64,000 bases of DNA from Zoogloea sp021286885 (GTDB lineage: Bacteria; Pseudomonadota; Gammaproteobacteria; Burkholderiales; Rhodocyclaceae). How positions within the stretch are numbered: the stretch's first letter is position 1; every line of letters starts with the position of its first letter. Shown piece by piece: positions 48,821-58,078 of this stretch. Under the pieces are notes generated by a model. It saw nothing but the letters and a program-made list of their open reading frames with translations. It searched no databases and had not been told where the DNA came from. The translations under genes were made by a program, and so were the position numbers. The DNA is taken from the NCBI RefSeq assembly GCF_041915215.1, contig NZ_JAYSBV010000001.1; one strand, 5' to 3'.

Positions 48821-48861
48821 CACCGGAAGTCGGGAAACGGCCTGGCTTCCGGTGTTTTTTT
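48821..48861 (+). terminator. Rho-independent terminator after cheX-like gene
   Basis: CACCGGAAG (48821-48829) pairs with CTTCCGGTG (48846-48854), followed by TTTTTTT. It lies just before the stop of the convergent GmrSD-like gene. Confidence 0.92.
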
Positions 48862-48880
48862 GGGTGTCTCAGTCTTGGCC

Positions 48881-50719
48881 TCAGTCCTCCTCCACATCAT
48901 CCTCGGGCACAGCATCAACCATATCACCCACTGCCTTACCCATAACACCGGCAATCTGCGCAGACAAAGCGACGCGCCGCGCTTCAATAAAACGGTCGTA
49001 ATCGTCCGAACGCAAACTATCCGGATGTATGAAGTGGGACATCAAGATAGCGTCCATCCCCTTATCATCCAACGCCACCGTTTTGTGCTCCTGGAGCTGT
49101 TTCAGGTATTCGGAAGGAGCCTTGCCGCCGATCATGCGGTTAGCTTTGTAAGAAATGGCGGTTTTGTTCAGAATCGCGTTGTAACGCCGCGCAGCCACCC
49201 CGTGCTTCTCGCACCAAGACTTGGGAAAGACGTGGTGAATATCCAACTTGCACTCTTCCCAATCACTCTCATCAAGATCACGGATCGTGCTGTTCCAGAA
49301 AAAATCCCGCGCCCCGTTCCTCTGGATCAGCACATTGATGCCCTTGTAAGCAGCACTATTTCGCGTCCGTAAGGTATCTAGGCGGCTGGATTGAAAGTTT
49401 GCGTCCGCAATCGTGGTGGGAACAAGGTCTCCCCCATCCACCCAGGCCATGAGTTGCTGCACATCGAGCGCAAAGCGGGTTTCGACCGCACCACCGTACA
49501 GTTCGCCCAGCACACCGCACCAATACCAGCGAGAAAGCTTTTCGTAGATGAGTTGCTCTTGCCAGCGCTCCCCCAAGAGCGCCAGAACAACGGCCAGCGG
49601 CACTAACTGCGTGCGATAGGGCAGATCATTGACTGAGAAAAAGGATTCACGGCGCAAGAACTTTGCCGCAGCCCAAAAGCCCTTTTTAAGGGGCTCCTTC
49701 CACTCCTGATACGCCGACAGGGGCAAACTCAACACGGACTCTCGCTTCGCACTGACCCCGGTGATCTGCTTGCCGACCTTACCAGCGGCCATATCAGCCG
49801 TCCGCAGGGCCATCGTGTAGAGCAGCGAAATCCCCTGAAAGAAGTCGGTGGGCTCAATCCCCCTGAGCATCCGCTGTTTGGCAAGGTACTGACGGATACC
49901 CTCAACCTTGTCCTTCGGACTGCCAAACCACTCATCCCTCAGATTCACCCCATCAGCGGCATAGGTTGCCGTGATCAACTCAAAGACAGAAAGGGGCACG
50001 CCCCCAGTGTTCACCTTCTCGAACACCAAGCAAACAGCCTCTTTCTTGTTGCTCTTTTTCAACTCGATGACTGGAACATCGTAATGCCGAAACATCTCCA
50101 GTACCGAAGAACGGAACGCCATGTAACTGGGAAACTTGTCCGGACGATGCTTAAACAGCCCCTCTTCCCAAACATTGGAGTTCAAAATCTGGCGACAAGG
50201 GAACACAAAAGCCTCGTACTCTTCTGCAGGGGTATTCAAGTCCAGCTTGATATCACGGCCAAAATTTTCACGCAGAGTGCGATCCTCATCGACACCGAAG
50301 ATCGCATCCTCAAAGTGCTCAGGCCCCTGCAGCGCACGCTCGATATCAATGTAATAGTGGCGCTTAAGTTCCCGCCCTTTCGCATCCCGGGTCACCACAG
50401 GGGCATCGAGCATCAAAACCTGCGTGAGTGAAGTCAGCCGTTGCTGACCATCCAGAATCAGACGCTCAGCCTTGTCCGGCGTCACGGTGTCAGAACTGAC
50501 CCCCTCGACAGGTCGAATCTTGAATTTTGCGTCGCCGCCATTTTCCAGCAGCATCACCGCCCCCACGGGGAATGCCCGAGCGATACTGGTCAGGAGCGCA
50601 CGGATATGCTCGTCATCCCACACCCAACCCCGCTGAAAATCAGGCAACTGGGTTTTGCCCTCAACAATGCTTTTCAGCAGTTCTTCAAGCCTGCTTTTGG
50701 TCGAGTCAAATGACGACAT
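48881..50719 (-). CDS. GmrSD-like DUF262/DUF1524 protein (putative defence nuclease)
   Basis: 612 aa. The N-terminal DUF262 domain (ParB/NTPase-like) has LPDFQRGWVWDDEHIRALL and the signature LILDGQQRLTSL at 88-98. The C-terminal DUF1524 domain has an HNH-type site, DIHHVFPKSWCEKHG near residue 493. This is the architecture of GmrSD type IV restriction enzymes, which cut DNA with modified bases, and of several other phage-defence proteins. The gene stands alone between two housekeeping-like loci. It has clearly lower GC than its neighbours, in line with horizontal transfer. Defence role and target are inferred. Confidence 0.88.
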   Translation of the reverse strand: MSSFDSTKSRLEELLKSIVEGKTQLPDFQRGWVWDDEHIRALLTSIARAFPVGAVMLLENGGDAKFKIRPVEGVSSDTVTPDKAERLILDGQQRLTSLTQVLMLDAPVVTRDAKGRELKRHYYIDIERALQGPEHFEDAIFGVDEDRTLRENFGRDIKLDLNTPAEEYEAFVFPCRQILNSNVWEEGLFKHRPDKFPSYMAFRSSVLEMFRHYDVPVIELKKSNKKEAVCLVFEKVNTGGVPLSVFELITATYAADGVNLRDEWFGSPKDKVEGIRQYLAKQRMLRGIEPTDFFQGISLLYTMALRTADMAAGKVGKQITGVSAKRESVLSLPLSAYQEWKEPLKKGFWAAAKFLRRESFFSVNDLPYRTQLVPLAVVLALLGERWQEQLIYEKLSRWYWCGVLGELYGGAVETRFALDVQQLMAWVDGGDLVPTTIADANFQSSRLDTLRTRNSAAYKGINVLIQRNGARDFFWNSTIRDLDESDWEECKLDIHHVFPKSWCEKHGVAARRYNAILNKTAISYKANRMIGGKAPSEYLKQLQEHKTVALDDKGMDAILMSHFIHPDSLRSDDYDRFIEARRVALSAQIAGVMGKAVGDMVDAVPEDDVEED

Positions 50720-50818
50720 GCATACCTCCCGGATCTCCGCATGAAAAGCTGCGGATTATCACCCAGGCCACCCTATCCAGATACCCCTACAGAATAAAAA
50801 CGCCTCAAAAACCTCACC

Positions 50819-51589
50819 TCATCCCATCCACCCCAACGTTTCAGCCCCATTCCCCCGACTCGGCACGTATTCGCAGCCGATCCAGCCGGTGTAGCCGATG
50901 TGTTCCAGGTGGCGGAACAGGAAAGGGTAGTTGATTTCGCCGGTGCCGGGTTCGTGGCGGCCCGGGTTGTCGGCGATCTGGAGATGGCCGATGTGGGCGA
51001 GGTGGGTTTGGAGGCTGCGGGCCAGGTCGCCTTCCATCACCTGGGCGTGGTAGATGTCGTACTGGAGCGCCAGATTGGGGCGCTGGGCGCGGGCAACCAA
51101 CGCCAGGGCGGGGGCGGATCGATCCAGGAAGAAGCCCGGGGTGTCGCGGCTGTTGAGGGGCTCCACCAGGGCCTGGCCGTGCTGGGCGGCCATCTGGTCG
51201 GCGGCGTAGGCCAGATTGGCGACCAGGGTGTCTTCCAGCAGGGTCTGGGCGACGCCCGCCGGGCGCAGGCCGGCCAGGCAGTTGATGCGCGGGCAGTGAA
51301 GCGCCCGGGCGTAGGCGGCGGCCTGATCGAAGCCGGCGCGGAATTCGGCGACCCGATCCGGCAGGGCGGCGATGCCCCGTTCGCCGCCGGCCCAATCCCC
51401 CGCCGGGGCATTGAACAGCACGACCTCCACCCCCGCCCGACGGGCGGCGTCGGCCACTTCATCGGCCGGGAAGGCGTAGGGAAAATGGAATTCAACGCCC
51501 TTGAAACCGCAGGCCGCAGCCGCAGCAAAACGCTCCAGAAAGGGCAGATCGAGGAACAGGAAAGACAGGTTGGCCGAGAAGCGCAGCAT
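50819..51589 (-). CDS. hyi: Hydroxypyruvate isomerase-like TIM-barrel enzyme
   Basis: 256 aa AP-endonuclease-2/xylose-isomerase-like barrel. Family marks: LRFSANLSFLFLDLPFLERF at the start, GFKGVEFHFPYAF, VEPLNSRDTPGFFL, LQYDIYHAQVMEGD and IGHLQIADNPGRHEPGTGEIN. Hydroxypyruvate isomerase interconverts hydroxypyruvate and tartronate semialdehyde; the sequence fits but close relatives act on other sugar acids. No glyoxylate genes are adjacent. Very high GC, unlike the GmrSD-like gene next to it. Confidence 0.9.
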   Translation of the reverse strand: MLRFSANLSFLFLDLPFLERFAAAAACGFKGVEFHFPYAFPADEVADAARRAGVEVVLFNAPAGDWAGGERGIAALPDRVAEFRAGFDQAAAYARALHCPRINCLAGLRPAGVAQTLLEDTLVANLAYAADQMAAQHGQALVEPLNSRDTPGFFLDRSAPALALVARAQRPNLALQYDIYHAQVMEGDLARSLQTHLAHIGHLQIADNPGRHEPGTGEINYPFLFRHLEHIGYTGWIGCEYVPSRGNGAETLGWMG

Positions 51590-51741
51590 AGAAACTCCAC
51601 CCGAGATCAGTCAAAAACCGCAAGCTTACCCGTTTGTGCCCCGGGTTTTAGCCGGCCCAAGGGCGCACAAAGGCGCAAACCCCCGCGTTGTGATGGGGTA
51701 TCATGCGCAACTCGATACCATTTAACGCACAAAACCCAGCA

Positions 51742-53091
51742 ATGATCCGCAAACTGCTGCGCCGGGTCTTCCGCCGCGCTGCACCAGAATCCATTCTCCG
51801 GGAACCCGCCGTGATTTCAGTCGAACAACACGGCGTTCACCGGGAGCAGATTTCCCCCGCCGCCCTCAAGGTGTGCGCCGTCCTTCAGGAAAACAACCAC
51901 AAGGCGTATGTGGTTGGCGGCGCCGTGCGCGACCTGATCATCGGCCAGCCCCCCAAGGATTTTGATGTGGCGACTAGCGCCACGCCCGAAGAGGTGCGTG
52001 CCCTGTTCCGCCGCTCCCGCATCATCGGGCGCCGGTTCAAGATCGTCCATGTGATGAGCGGGCCTGAAACCATCGAGGTTTCCACCTTCCGGGCGATGCA
52101 GGATGCCGAATCCGCCCAGACCGACGAGCACGGTCGGGTGCTGCACGACAACGTGTATGGCTCCATGGCCGAAGACGCGACCCGCCGCGACTTTACGGTG
52201 AATGCGCTGTACTACAACCCGAGCGACGAAACCATTCTCGACTACCACCACGGGGTGGCCGACCTGCAGCAGAAAACCCTGCGCATGATCGGCGATCCGC
52301 GTGTGCGCTACCGCGAAGACCCGGTACGCATGCTGCGCGCTGCACGCCTGGGGGCCAAGCTGGGTCTGAGCATTGATCCGGCGGCCCGGGGGCCGATCCG
52401 CGAGATGTCGAGCCTGCTCGAAAACGTGCCGCCCGCCCGGCTGTTTGACGAAATGCTCAAGCTGCTGCTCTCCGGCCATGCGGTGAAATGCCTGCGCCAG
52501 CTGCGCGAGGAAGGCCTGCACCACGGCCTGCTGCCGCTGCTGGATGTGATTCTTGAGCAGCCCATGGGCGAGCGCTTCGTATGGCTGTCGCTGGAAAACA
52601 CCGATGAGCGCGTGAGCCAGGGCAAGCCCGTGTCGCCCGGCTTCCTGTTTGCCACCCTGCTGTGGCATGAGGTGCTGGCCGATTGGGAGGCCCGCAAGGC
52701 CCGGGGCGAACACGCCCAGCCGGCCCTGTTTGAGGCCATGGATGCGGTGCTGGACAAACAAGCCGGCAAGCTCGCCATTACCCGCCGCATTGTGGGCGAC
52801 ATCAAGGAAATCTGGGCGCTCCAGCCCCGCTTTGAGAAGCGTTCGGGCAAGTCGCCCTACCGCCTGCTCGAACAGGCCCGCTACCGGGCCGGCTGGGACT
52901 TCCTGCGCCTGCGCGCCGAATCTGGCGAGCTGCCCATGGAGTTGCCCGAGTGGTGGGATGAGTTTGCCCACACCTCTTCCGAAAACCGCGAAGCCATGCT
53001 CCAGCCCGAGCGCAACACCGGCCCGCGCAAGCGTCGGCGGCGGCGCAAGCCCAACGGGGGTGGCGGCGCAGACGGAGATTTCAGCGAATGA
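51742..53091 (+). CDS. pcnB: Poly(A) polymerase I
   Basis: 449 aa. The nucleotidyltransferase head has AYVVGGAVRDLIIGQPPKDFDVAT, with the catalytic DxD pair, followed by RRDFTVNALYYNP and the basic RVRYREDPVRMLRAARLGA. A highly basic tail (KRRRRRKPNGGG) probably binds RNA. It adds 3' poly(A) tails that promote RNA decay. The CCA-adding enzyme is a related alternative, but the length and tail favour PcnB. Start at 51742 (MIRKLLRRVFRR). The stop overlaps folK by the ATGA motif. Confidence 0.94.
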   Translation: MIRKLLRRVFRRAAPESILREPAVISVEQHGVHREQISPAALKVCAVLQENNHKAYVVGGAVRDLIIGQPPKDFDVATSATPEEVRALFRRSRIIGRRFKIVHVMSGPETIEVSTFRAMQDAESAQTDEHGRVLHDNVYGSMAEDATRRDFTVNALYYNPSDETILDYHHGVADLQQKTLRMIGDPRVRYREDPVRMLRAARLGAKLGLSIDPAARGPIREMSSLLENVPPARLFDEMLKLLLSGHAVKCLRQLREEGLHHGLLPLLDVILEQPMGERFVWLSLENTDERVSQGKPVSPGFLFATLLWHEVLADWEARKARGEHAQPALFEAMDAVLDKQAGKLAITRRIVGDIKEIWALQPRFEKRSGKSPYRLLEQARYRAGWDFLRLRAESGELPMELPEWWDEFAHTSSENREAMLQPERNTGPRKRRRRRKPNGGGGADGDFSE

Positions 53092-53597
53092 CACCCATGA
53101 GCCTGGCGCTCCCGCATCGGGCCTATGTGGCCCTGGGCGCCAATCTGGGGGAAACGGTGGAGCATCTGCGCGCAGCAGTGGCGGCGCTGGATGCCCTGCC
53201 CGACACCCGGGTGGTGGCCCGCTCTTCCCTTTACCGCAGCGCGCCGGTGGGCCTGCTGGATCAGCCGGATTTCATCAACGCCGTGGTGGCGGTCGATACC
53301 GCCCTGGCGCCTCTGCCCCTGCTGCGCACCCTGCTGGACATCGAGAACCGCCACGGGCGGGTTCGCAGCGTGCCCAATGCGCCCCGCACCCTGGATCTGG
53401 ATCTGTTGCTCCATGACAACACCCAGATGGACTCCCCCGCGCTGATTCTGCCCCACCCGCGCATGCACGAACGGGCCTTTGTACTGCTGCCCCTGCTCGA
53501 AATCGCCCCCGACCTGGAGCTGCCCGCACGGGGCCCGGCCCGGGCCTTTGTGGCGGGCGTGCACGACCAGCGCATCGAGATTCACGGGCCCCTGTAA
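53088..53597 (+). CDS. folK: HPPK, 2-amino-4-hydroxy-6-hydroxymethyldihydropteridine diphosphokinase
   Basis: 169 aa. Family signature YVALGANLGETVEHLRAAV, the pterin region SAPVGLLDQPDFINAVV, the ATP-binding ENRHGRVRSVPNAPRTLDLDLLL with two metal aspartates, and LPHPRMHERAFVLLPL. It transfers pyrophosphate from ATP to the pterin in folate synthesis. Start codon ATG at 53088 overlaps the pcnB stop; a second ATG at 53097 is possible. Confidence 0.97.
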   Translation: MTPMSLALPHRAYVALGANLGETVEHLRAAVAALDALPDTRVVARSSLYRSAPVGLLDQPDFINAVVAVDTALAPLPLLRTLLDIENRHGRVRSVPNAPRTLDLDLLLHDNTQMDSPALILPHPRMHERAFVLLPLLEIAPDLELPARGPARAFVAGVHDQRIEIHGPL

Positions 53598-53634
53598 GCC
53601 GGGCCCACCTGCCCCCCAGCCCCACACCCTGCGT

Positions 53635-53985
53635 ATGTCTTCGATCCCGATCTGGCTCCAGACCAGCTTGCTGCTGGCGCTCTCCAATGTGTTCATGACC
53701 TTTGCGTGGTACGGCCACCTGCGCAATCTGGCCACGGCGCCCTGGTACGTGGCGGCGCTGGTGAGCTGGGGCATCGCATTGTTTGAGTACCTGATCCAGG
53801 TGCCGGCCAACCGGATCGGCGCCCAGGAATTCAACCTCGCCCAGCTCAAGATCATGCAGGAGGTGATTACCCTCACGGTGTTCGTGCCGTTTGCGGTGAT
53901 CTACATGCAACAGCCGCTGAAGCTTGACTATCTGTGGGCTGCCCTGTGTATCCTAGGCGCTGTGTATTTTATTTTCAGGGCCTGA
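53635..53985 (+). CDS. DMT-type small membrane protein (DUF486)
   Basis: 116 aa with four hydrophobic segments (LLLALSNVFMTFAWYGHL, YVAALVSWGIALFEYLI, ITLTVFVPFAVIYM, LWAALCILGAVYFIF). The arrangement and the motif QVPANRIG match DUF486, a drug/metabolite transporter-like family of unknown substrate. Start at 53635 was chosen because longer frames are not membrane-like. It sits between folK and the deoxynucleoside kinase in the same direction. Confidence 0.9.
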   Translation: MSSIPIWLQTSLLLALSNVFMTFAWYGHLRNLATAPWYVAALVSWGIALFEYLIQVPANRIGAQEFNLAQLKIMQEVITLTVFVPFAVIYMQQPLKLDYLWAALCILGAVYFIFRA

Positions 53986-53997
53986 AAGGAGCTTCGG

Positions 53998-54639
53998 ATG
54001 ATGCTCGAAAAAGCGCGCTACATCGTGGTGGAAGGCCCCATCGGTGCGGGTAAGACCACCCTCGCCCGCCGCATCGGCGAGCGTCTGAACGCCGAAATCC
54101 TGCTGGAAAACCTGGGGGCCAACCCCTTCCTGGAGCGCTTTTATACCGACATGGGGCGCTGGGGCTTGGCGGCCCAGCTCTCTTTTCTGTTTCAGCGCTC
54201 CGAACAGCTGATGAGCTTTTCCCGGGAACGAGACCCGCAAAAGCCCATCGTGGCAGACTTTCTGCTCGACAAAGACCCGATGTTCGCCGAGCTGAACCTG
54301 GAGCCCGACGAGCTCCAGCTCTACCGCAAGCTCCACGACCGCCTGTGCCCCCACGCCCGCCAGCCCGATCTGGTGATCTACCTCCAGGCCAGCCCGGACG
54401 TACTCATCGAGCGGGTGCGCAAACGCGGCCTGGAGCACGAACGCAGCCTGAGTGAAGACTATCTGGCCCAGGTTTCAGAACGCTACGCCAACTTCTTCCA
54501 CCACTACGACCGCTCGCCCCTGTTCATCGTGAACGCGGCCAGCCTGAACCCCGTGGATAAAGAAGAAGACTTCAACCTGCTGTATTCCCGCCTGCACGGG
54601 ATGCGCAGCTACCGGGAGTTCTTCGGCTACGCTGGCTGA
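53998..54639 (+). CDS. Deoxynucleoside kinase (deoxyadenosine/deoxyguanosine kinase type)
   Basis: 213 aa. P-loop VVEGPIGAGKTTLARRIGER at about 10-29, ENLGANPFLERFYTD, and a lid region RKRGLEHERSLSEDYL. It phosphorylates deoxynucleosides for the salvage pathway; the exact base preference cannot be read from sequence. GGAG precedes the ATG pair at 53998 and 54001. This kinase between folK and panBC is a common betaproteobacterial order. Confidence 0.9.
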   Translation: MMLEKARYIVVEGPIGAGKTTLARRIGERLNAEILLENLGANPFLERFYTDMGRWGLAAQLSFLFQRSEQLMSFSRERDPQKPIVADFLLDKDPMFAELNLEPDELQLYRKLHDRLCPHARQPDLVIYLQASPDVLIERVRKRGLEHERSLSEDYLAQVSERYANFFHHYDRSPLFIVNAASLNPVDKEEDFNLLYSRLHGMRSYREFFGYAG

Positions 54640-54844
54640 AGCGGTCTGGGTGCGGGCACCGCACCCCACTCCACCCGCGTACCACTCCATCCCCGCCGAT
54701 TCCGCCCCGGACATCTGCCCGATGCCCACCCAATGCCCGCAGAATTTCTAGCCTTGCCTTTGCTTTAGCCTTTTTCCGGGTTCGCCCCCCTTGTGCGGAG
54801 CACAAGATTGGGGTTAACTCTGCCGCCCGCGAGGACATGCAGCG

Positions 54845-55663
54845 ATGAGCTACTTACAAGACCAAAATAAACCCGTCACCCTGTTTGAACTGGGTAAGAT
54901 GCGCGCCGAGGGACGCAAAATCACCATGCTCACTGGCTACGACGCCAGCTTTGCAGCGCTCCTGGAGCGTTGCGGCGTCGATACCATTCTGGTGGGCGAT
55001 TCCCTGGGCAATGTGATCCAGGGCCAGAAAACCACCCTGCCGGTGACCATGGACCAGATGGTCTATCACACCGAATGCGTGGTGCGGGGCTGTAACCGCC
55101 CCCTGGTCATCACCGACCTGCCCTTTGGCAGCTACGCCGAAGGGCCCGAGCAGGCCATGCGCAATGCGGCCCGGCTGATGGCTGCTGGCGCCCAGATGGT
55201 GAAGCTGGAAGGCGGCGCCTTCATGGCCGAAACCGTGCGCTTTCTGGTGGAACGGGGCGTGCCGGTGTGCGCCCATATCGGCCTCACGCCCCAATCGGTG
55301 CACCAGCTGGGCGGCTACCGCGTCCAGGGGCGCACCGAGGAAGGCGCAGCCCTGCTCAAATCCGACGCCCTCGCCCTGGAACAGGCCGGCGCCGCCCTGA
55401 TCGTGCTGGAAATGGTGCCTTCTGCGGTGGCCGCCGAGGTGACCGCCAGCCTCAGCACCATGGCCACCATCGGCATTGGCGCCGGGCCCGAGTGCCACGG
55501 CCAGGTGCTGGTGCTCCATGACCTGATCGGGGTCTTCCATGGCCGACGCCCGCGCTTTGCCAAGAATTTCATGGAAGGCGCCGCCAGCATCGACGATGCG
55601 GTGAGCCGCTACGTGAGCGACGTTCGCGAAGGCCGCTTCCCCGGCCCCGAGCACTGTTACTGA
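54845..55663 (+). CDS. panB: 3-methyl-2-oxobutanoate hydroxymethyltransferase
   Basis: 272 aa, TIM barrel. Family marks: MLTGYDASFAALLERCGVDTILVGDSLG at the metal and substrate site, DLPFGSYAEGPEQAM, MVKLEGG, PVCAHIGLTPQSVHQLGGYRVQG and IGIGAGPECHGQVLVLHD. It makes ketopantoate, the first committed step of pantothenate and CoA synthesis. It starts 205 bases after the kinase gene, so it may have its own promoter, and runs straight into panC. Confidence 0.98.
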   Translation: MSYLQDQNKPVTLFELGKMRAEGRKITMLTGYDASFAALLERCGVDTILVGDSLGNVIQGQKTTLPVTMDQMVYHTECVVRGCNRPLVITDLPFGSYAEGPEQAMRNAARLMAAGAQMVKLEGGAFMAETVRFLVERGVPVCAHIGLTPQSVHQLGGYRVQGRTEEGAALLKSDALALEQAGAALIVLEMVPSAVAAEVTASLSTMATIGIGAGPECHGQVLVLHDLIGVFHGRRPRFAKNFMEGAASIDDAVSRYVSDVREGRFPGPEHCY

Positions 55664-55672
55664 GAGCCCCCC

Positions 55673-56497
55673 ATGCAGATCCATCACACCATTGCCAGCC
55701 TGCGCGCCGCCCTGGCGGGCCAGGGCCCGGTGGCCTTCGTGCCGACCATGGGCAACCTCCATGAGGGCCACATCACCCTGATGCGCCAGGCCCGGGAACA
55801 CGCCCCTGTCGTGGTCGCCAGCATCTTTGTGAACCGGCTCCAGTTCGGCCCCTCCGAAGATTTCGACAAATACCCGCGCACCTTTGCCGACGATTGCGCC
55901 AAGCTGGAAGCGGCGGGCGTGAACCATCTGTTCGCGCCGGACGAAACCGAGATGTACCCCAGCCCCCAGCGCTACCATGTAATCCCGGATGCGGCCCATA
56001 CCGACATCCTGGAGGGCGCAGCCCGCCCCGGCCACTTTGGCGGCGTGGCCACCGTGGTGCTCAAGCTGTTCAACATCGTCCAGCCCCAGGTCGCCCTGTT
56101 CGGCAAGAAGGATTACCAGCAGTTGATGGTCTTGCGCAACATGGTGCAGGAGCTGGCCCTGCCCATCCGCATCGTGCCGGGTGACACCGTGCGCGCTGCC
56201 GATGGCCTCGCCCTGTCTTCGCGCAATGGCTACCTGAGCCCCGCCGAGCGGGAAGAGGCGCCGCGCCTGAACCGGGTACTGCGCCAGATCAAGGCCGCCC
56301 TTGCCGCCGGCGATCAGGATTACACCCGCCTGGAAACCGAAGCCCAGGACGAACTGCGCGCCCATGGCTGGCAGCCGGATTACATCACCATCCGCTGCCG
56401 CAGCGATCTCCAGCCTCCCCGGGCAGGAGAGTCGCTGGTGGTGCTGGGCGCAGCACGGCTCGGCACCCCGCGTCTGCTCGACAATCTGGAAATCTGA
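55673..56497 (+). CDS. panC: Pantoate-beta-alanine ligase
   Basis: 274 aa. ATP-binding motif VPTMGNLHEGHITLMRQA, substrate region ASIFVNRLQFGPSEDFDKYPRT, KDYQQLMVLRNMV, and the late KMSKS-like LALSSRNGYLSPAE. It joins pantoate and beta-alanine with ATP to give pantothenate. It begins nine bases after the panB stop. A bidirectional terminator follows. Confidence 0.98.
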   Translation: MQIHHTIASLRAALAGQGPVAFVPTMGNLHEGHITLMRQAREHAPVVVASIFVNRLQFGPSEDFDKYPRTFADDCAKLEAAGVNHLFAPDETEMYPSPQRYHVIPDAAHTDILEGAARPGHFGGVATVVLKLFNIVQPQVALFGKKDYQQLMVLRNMVQELALPIRIVPGDTVRAADGLALSSRNGYLSPAEREEAPRLNRVLRQIKAALAAGDQDYTRLETEAQDELRAHGWQPDYITIRCRSDLQPPRAGESLVVLGAARLGTPRLLDNLEI

Positions 56498-56548
56498 ACG
56501 ATCTGCCGCGCCCCTGCGTGCACCACACGACAGGGGCCGTGCAGTAAA

Positions 56549-56590
56549 ACAAAACCCCCATTCCGCCCGAAGGCTGGATGGGGGTTTTGT
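56549..56590. terminator. Bidirectional terminator after panC
   Basis: ACAAAACCCCCAT (56549-56561) pairs with ATGGGGGTTTTGT (56578-56590). T-rich tails lie on both sides, serving panC and the convergent minus-strand gene. Confidence 0.9.
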
Positions 56591-56611
56591 TTGGAGTTTG
56601 GAGTTTGGAGC
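56587..56611. repeat. Short tandem repeat TTGGAGT
   Basis: Three copies of a 7-base unit (TTGGAGT, last copy ending in GCC) follow directly after the panC terminator. No gene overlaps them. Confidence 0.8.
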
Positions 56612-56656
56612 CTGGGGTGTGGCGCCTGTGGGGGCGCCCGACTGGAGGCTCGATGT

Positions 56657-57133
56657 TCAGGCCGTCGCGTGGTAGCTGGCCATCACCATGGGTTCGCAGC
56701 CCATGGCCTTTTGTCGATAGATCTGGCCAAAGGCTTCGGCCAGATCCATGCACTGGCGGATGTCTTCAAGGGCGTAGTCGCGCAGGCGCAGGCACAGGGC
56801 CAGCTCGCTCACCGCCCGGTCGGCCACACAGGCCGCACGGATCTCCTGGAGCACCATCGGGTAAATGGGATCCTGAAGCAAAAGGCTGGCAAAGCGGGCC
56901 TGGGCAAAGGCCACCACTTTTTCACGACAGCGCTGGAGGCGGCGGCAGGCCTGAACCATCTCGGCCCGCGCCTCCCGGTGCAGCTCCAGGTTTTGGAGCT
57001 GCTCAATTTCTTGAACAGTTTGCGCCCAGTGGGACGGCACCCCCGAGCGGCCAGCGAGGAATTCCTGGCGCGCATACCATGCCAAAACGGCTCCGGCAGC
57101 AGCACCCAGCGACAGCATCAGCATGTCCTGCAT
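56657..57133 (-). CDS. Membrane-anchored helical protein (paralogue pair, member 1)
   Basis: 158 aa from the ATG at 57133, with GAGG upstream. One N-terminal membrane segment (MLMLSLGAAAGAVLAWYA) anchors a helical cytoplasmic part. A stretch with LELHREARAEMVQACRRL, SLLLQDPIYPMVLQEIRA and ELALCLRLRDYALEDIRQCM has matching blocks in the next gene, so the two are tandem paralogues. No known family. The region between the two genes is about 160 bases, so each may have its own promoter. Confidence 0.72.
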   Translation of the reverse strand: MQDMLMLSLGAAAGAVLAWYARQEFLAGRSGVPSHWAQTVQEIEQLQNLELHREARAEMVQACRRLQRCREKVVAFAQARFASLLLQDPIYPMVLQEIRAACVADRAVSELALCLRLRDYALEDIRQCMDLAEAFGQIYRQKAMGCEPMVMASYHATA

Positions 57134-57289
57134 CACTTACCTCGCATACAAAAAAATTTACACAGCAAGGATATGCGTAAGCATGCCAGAAAATGGTGAC
57201 AAATTCACGTCATCTGACAAAGGGCAAACAGGCTTGCAGGAAACTGCAAAATTTTTCACACAATCAGGAAACGCTCGCCAATCCCAAAA

Positions 57290-57784
57290 TCAGGTACCAG
57301 CACCGATCAAACCCGGATCAAGCATGATGAGCGTGTCATCCCCCTGGGTGCTGAGCTGCACCTGCCCCACCAGGGATGCCAGGCGCAGGGACTGGCGTAC
57401 ATCTTCCACCAGACAATCCCCCAAGCTCAGGCACAATGCCATCTCACTCAGGCCCTGGGTGCCCCGGGCACGCACCCGCTTGATGACCTGGCGATACACC
57501 GGGTCCCGCAGCAGCAAGCCACTCAGGCGCTTGAGCACCCGACGCAGCCCAGGTGCTCGCAAGGGCTTCATGCTCACGTTTTGATGCAGCTCCAGCAGCG
57601 CCAGGCGTGCCTCCCGATGCAGCCCCCGATCTTGCAGATCGCGCACATGATCCAGCCCCTGATTCCAGGCATCCAGGCAAGGGCGTTCCAGCCTGTCCTG
57701 GCGATCCAGCCAGATCTGCCACAGCACAAACGCCACCACCAGCAGTGCCAGCGCAGAGAAAAGGAATGTTTGCATACTCGGCAT
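57290..57784 (-). CDS. Membrane-anchored helical protein (paralogue pair, member 2)
   Basis: 164 aa from the ATG at 57784, chosen for its GAGGAGG ribosome binding site. N-terminal membrane segment FLFSALALLVVAFVLWQIW, then a helical domain with GLHREARLALLELHQ, GLLLRDPVYRQVIKRVRA and EMALCLSLGDCLVEDVRQSL. The shared pattern HREAR, LLL(Q/R)DP(I/V)Y and (E)xALCLxLxD with member 1 shows common origin. Function unknown; the domain could be a protein-protein contact module. Confidence 0.75.
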   Translation of the reverse strand: MPSMQTFLFSALALLVVAFVLWQIWLDRQDRLERPCLDAWNQGLDHVRDLQDRGLHREARLALLELHQNVSMKPLRAPGLRRVLKRLSGLLLRDPVYRQVIKRVRARGTQGLSEMALCLSLGDCLVEDVRQSLRLASLVGQVQLSTQGDDTLIMLDPGLIGAGT

Positions 57785-58078
57785 GTTGACCTCCTCTGCA
57801 AAGCAGACTATGTCGATAAATGTAGAGCGCAAAGCTACCACCAATCGCCAGCCATCCCTACAGGCAAACGCAACAAATCACTACCGGCTAACATCCTTTA
57901 CCAAATCATGACAGCCCGCTATCCCTTGGGTAGACGGGCCCCTATAGACGTACACAGGCACGTACACCAAAAACTTGACAACGCCCTCTTGCCAAGTTCT
58001 CAAGACCCGATACACTGAACCATGCCCATGACCAGCGCATTGGCATCCAGGAGACAACTCACAAAAAAGGACATACAA

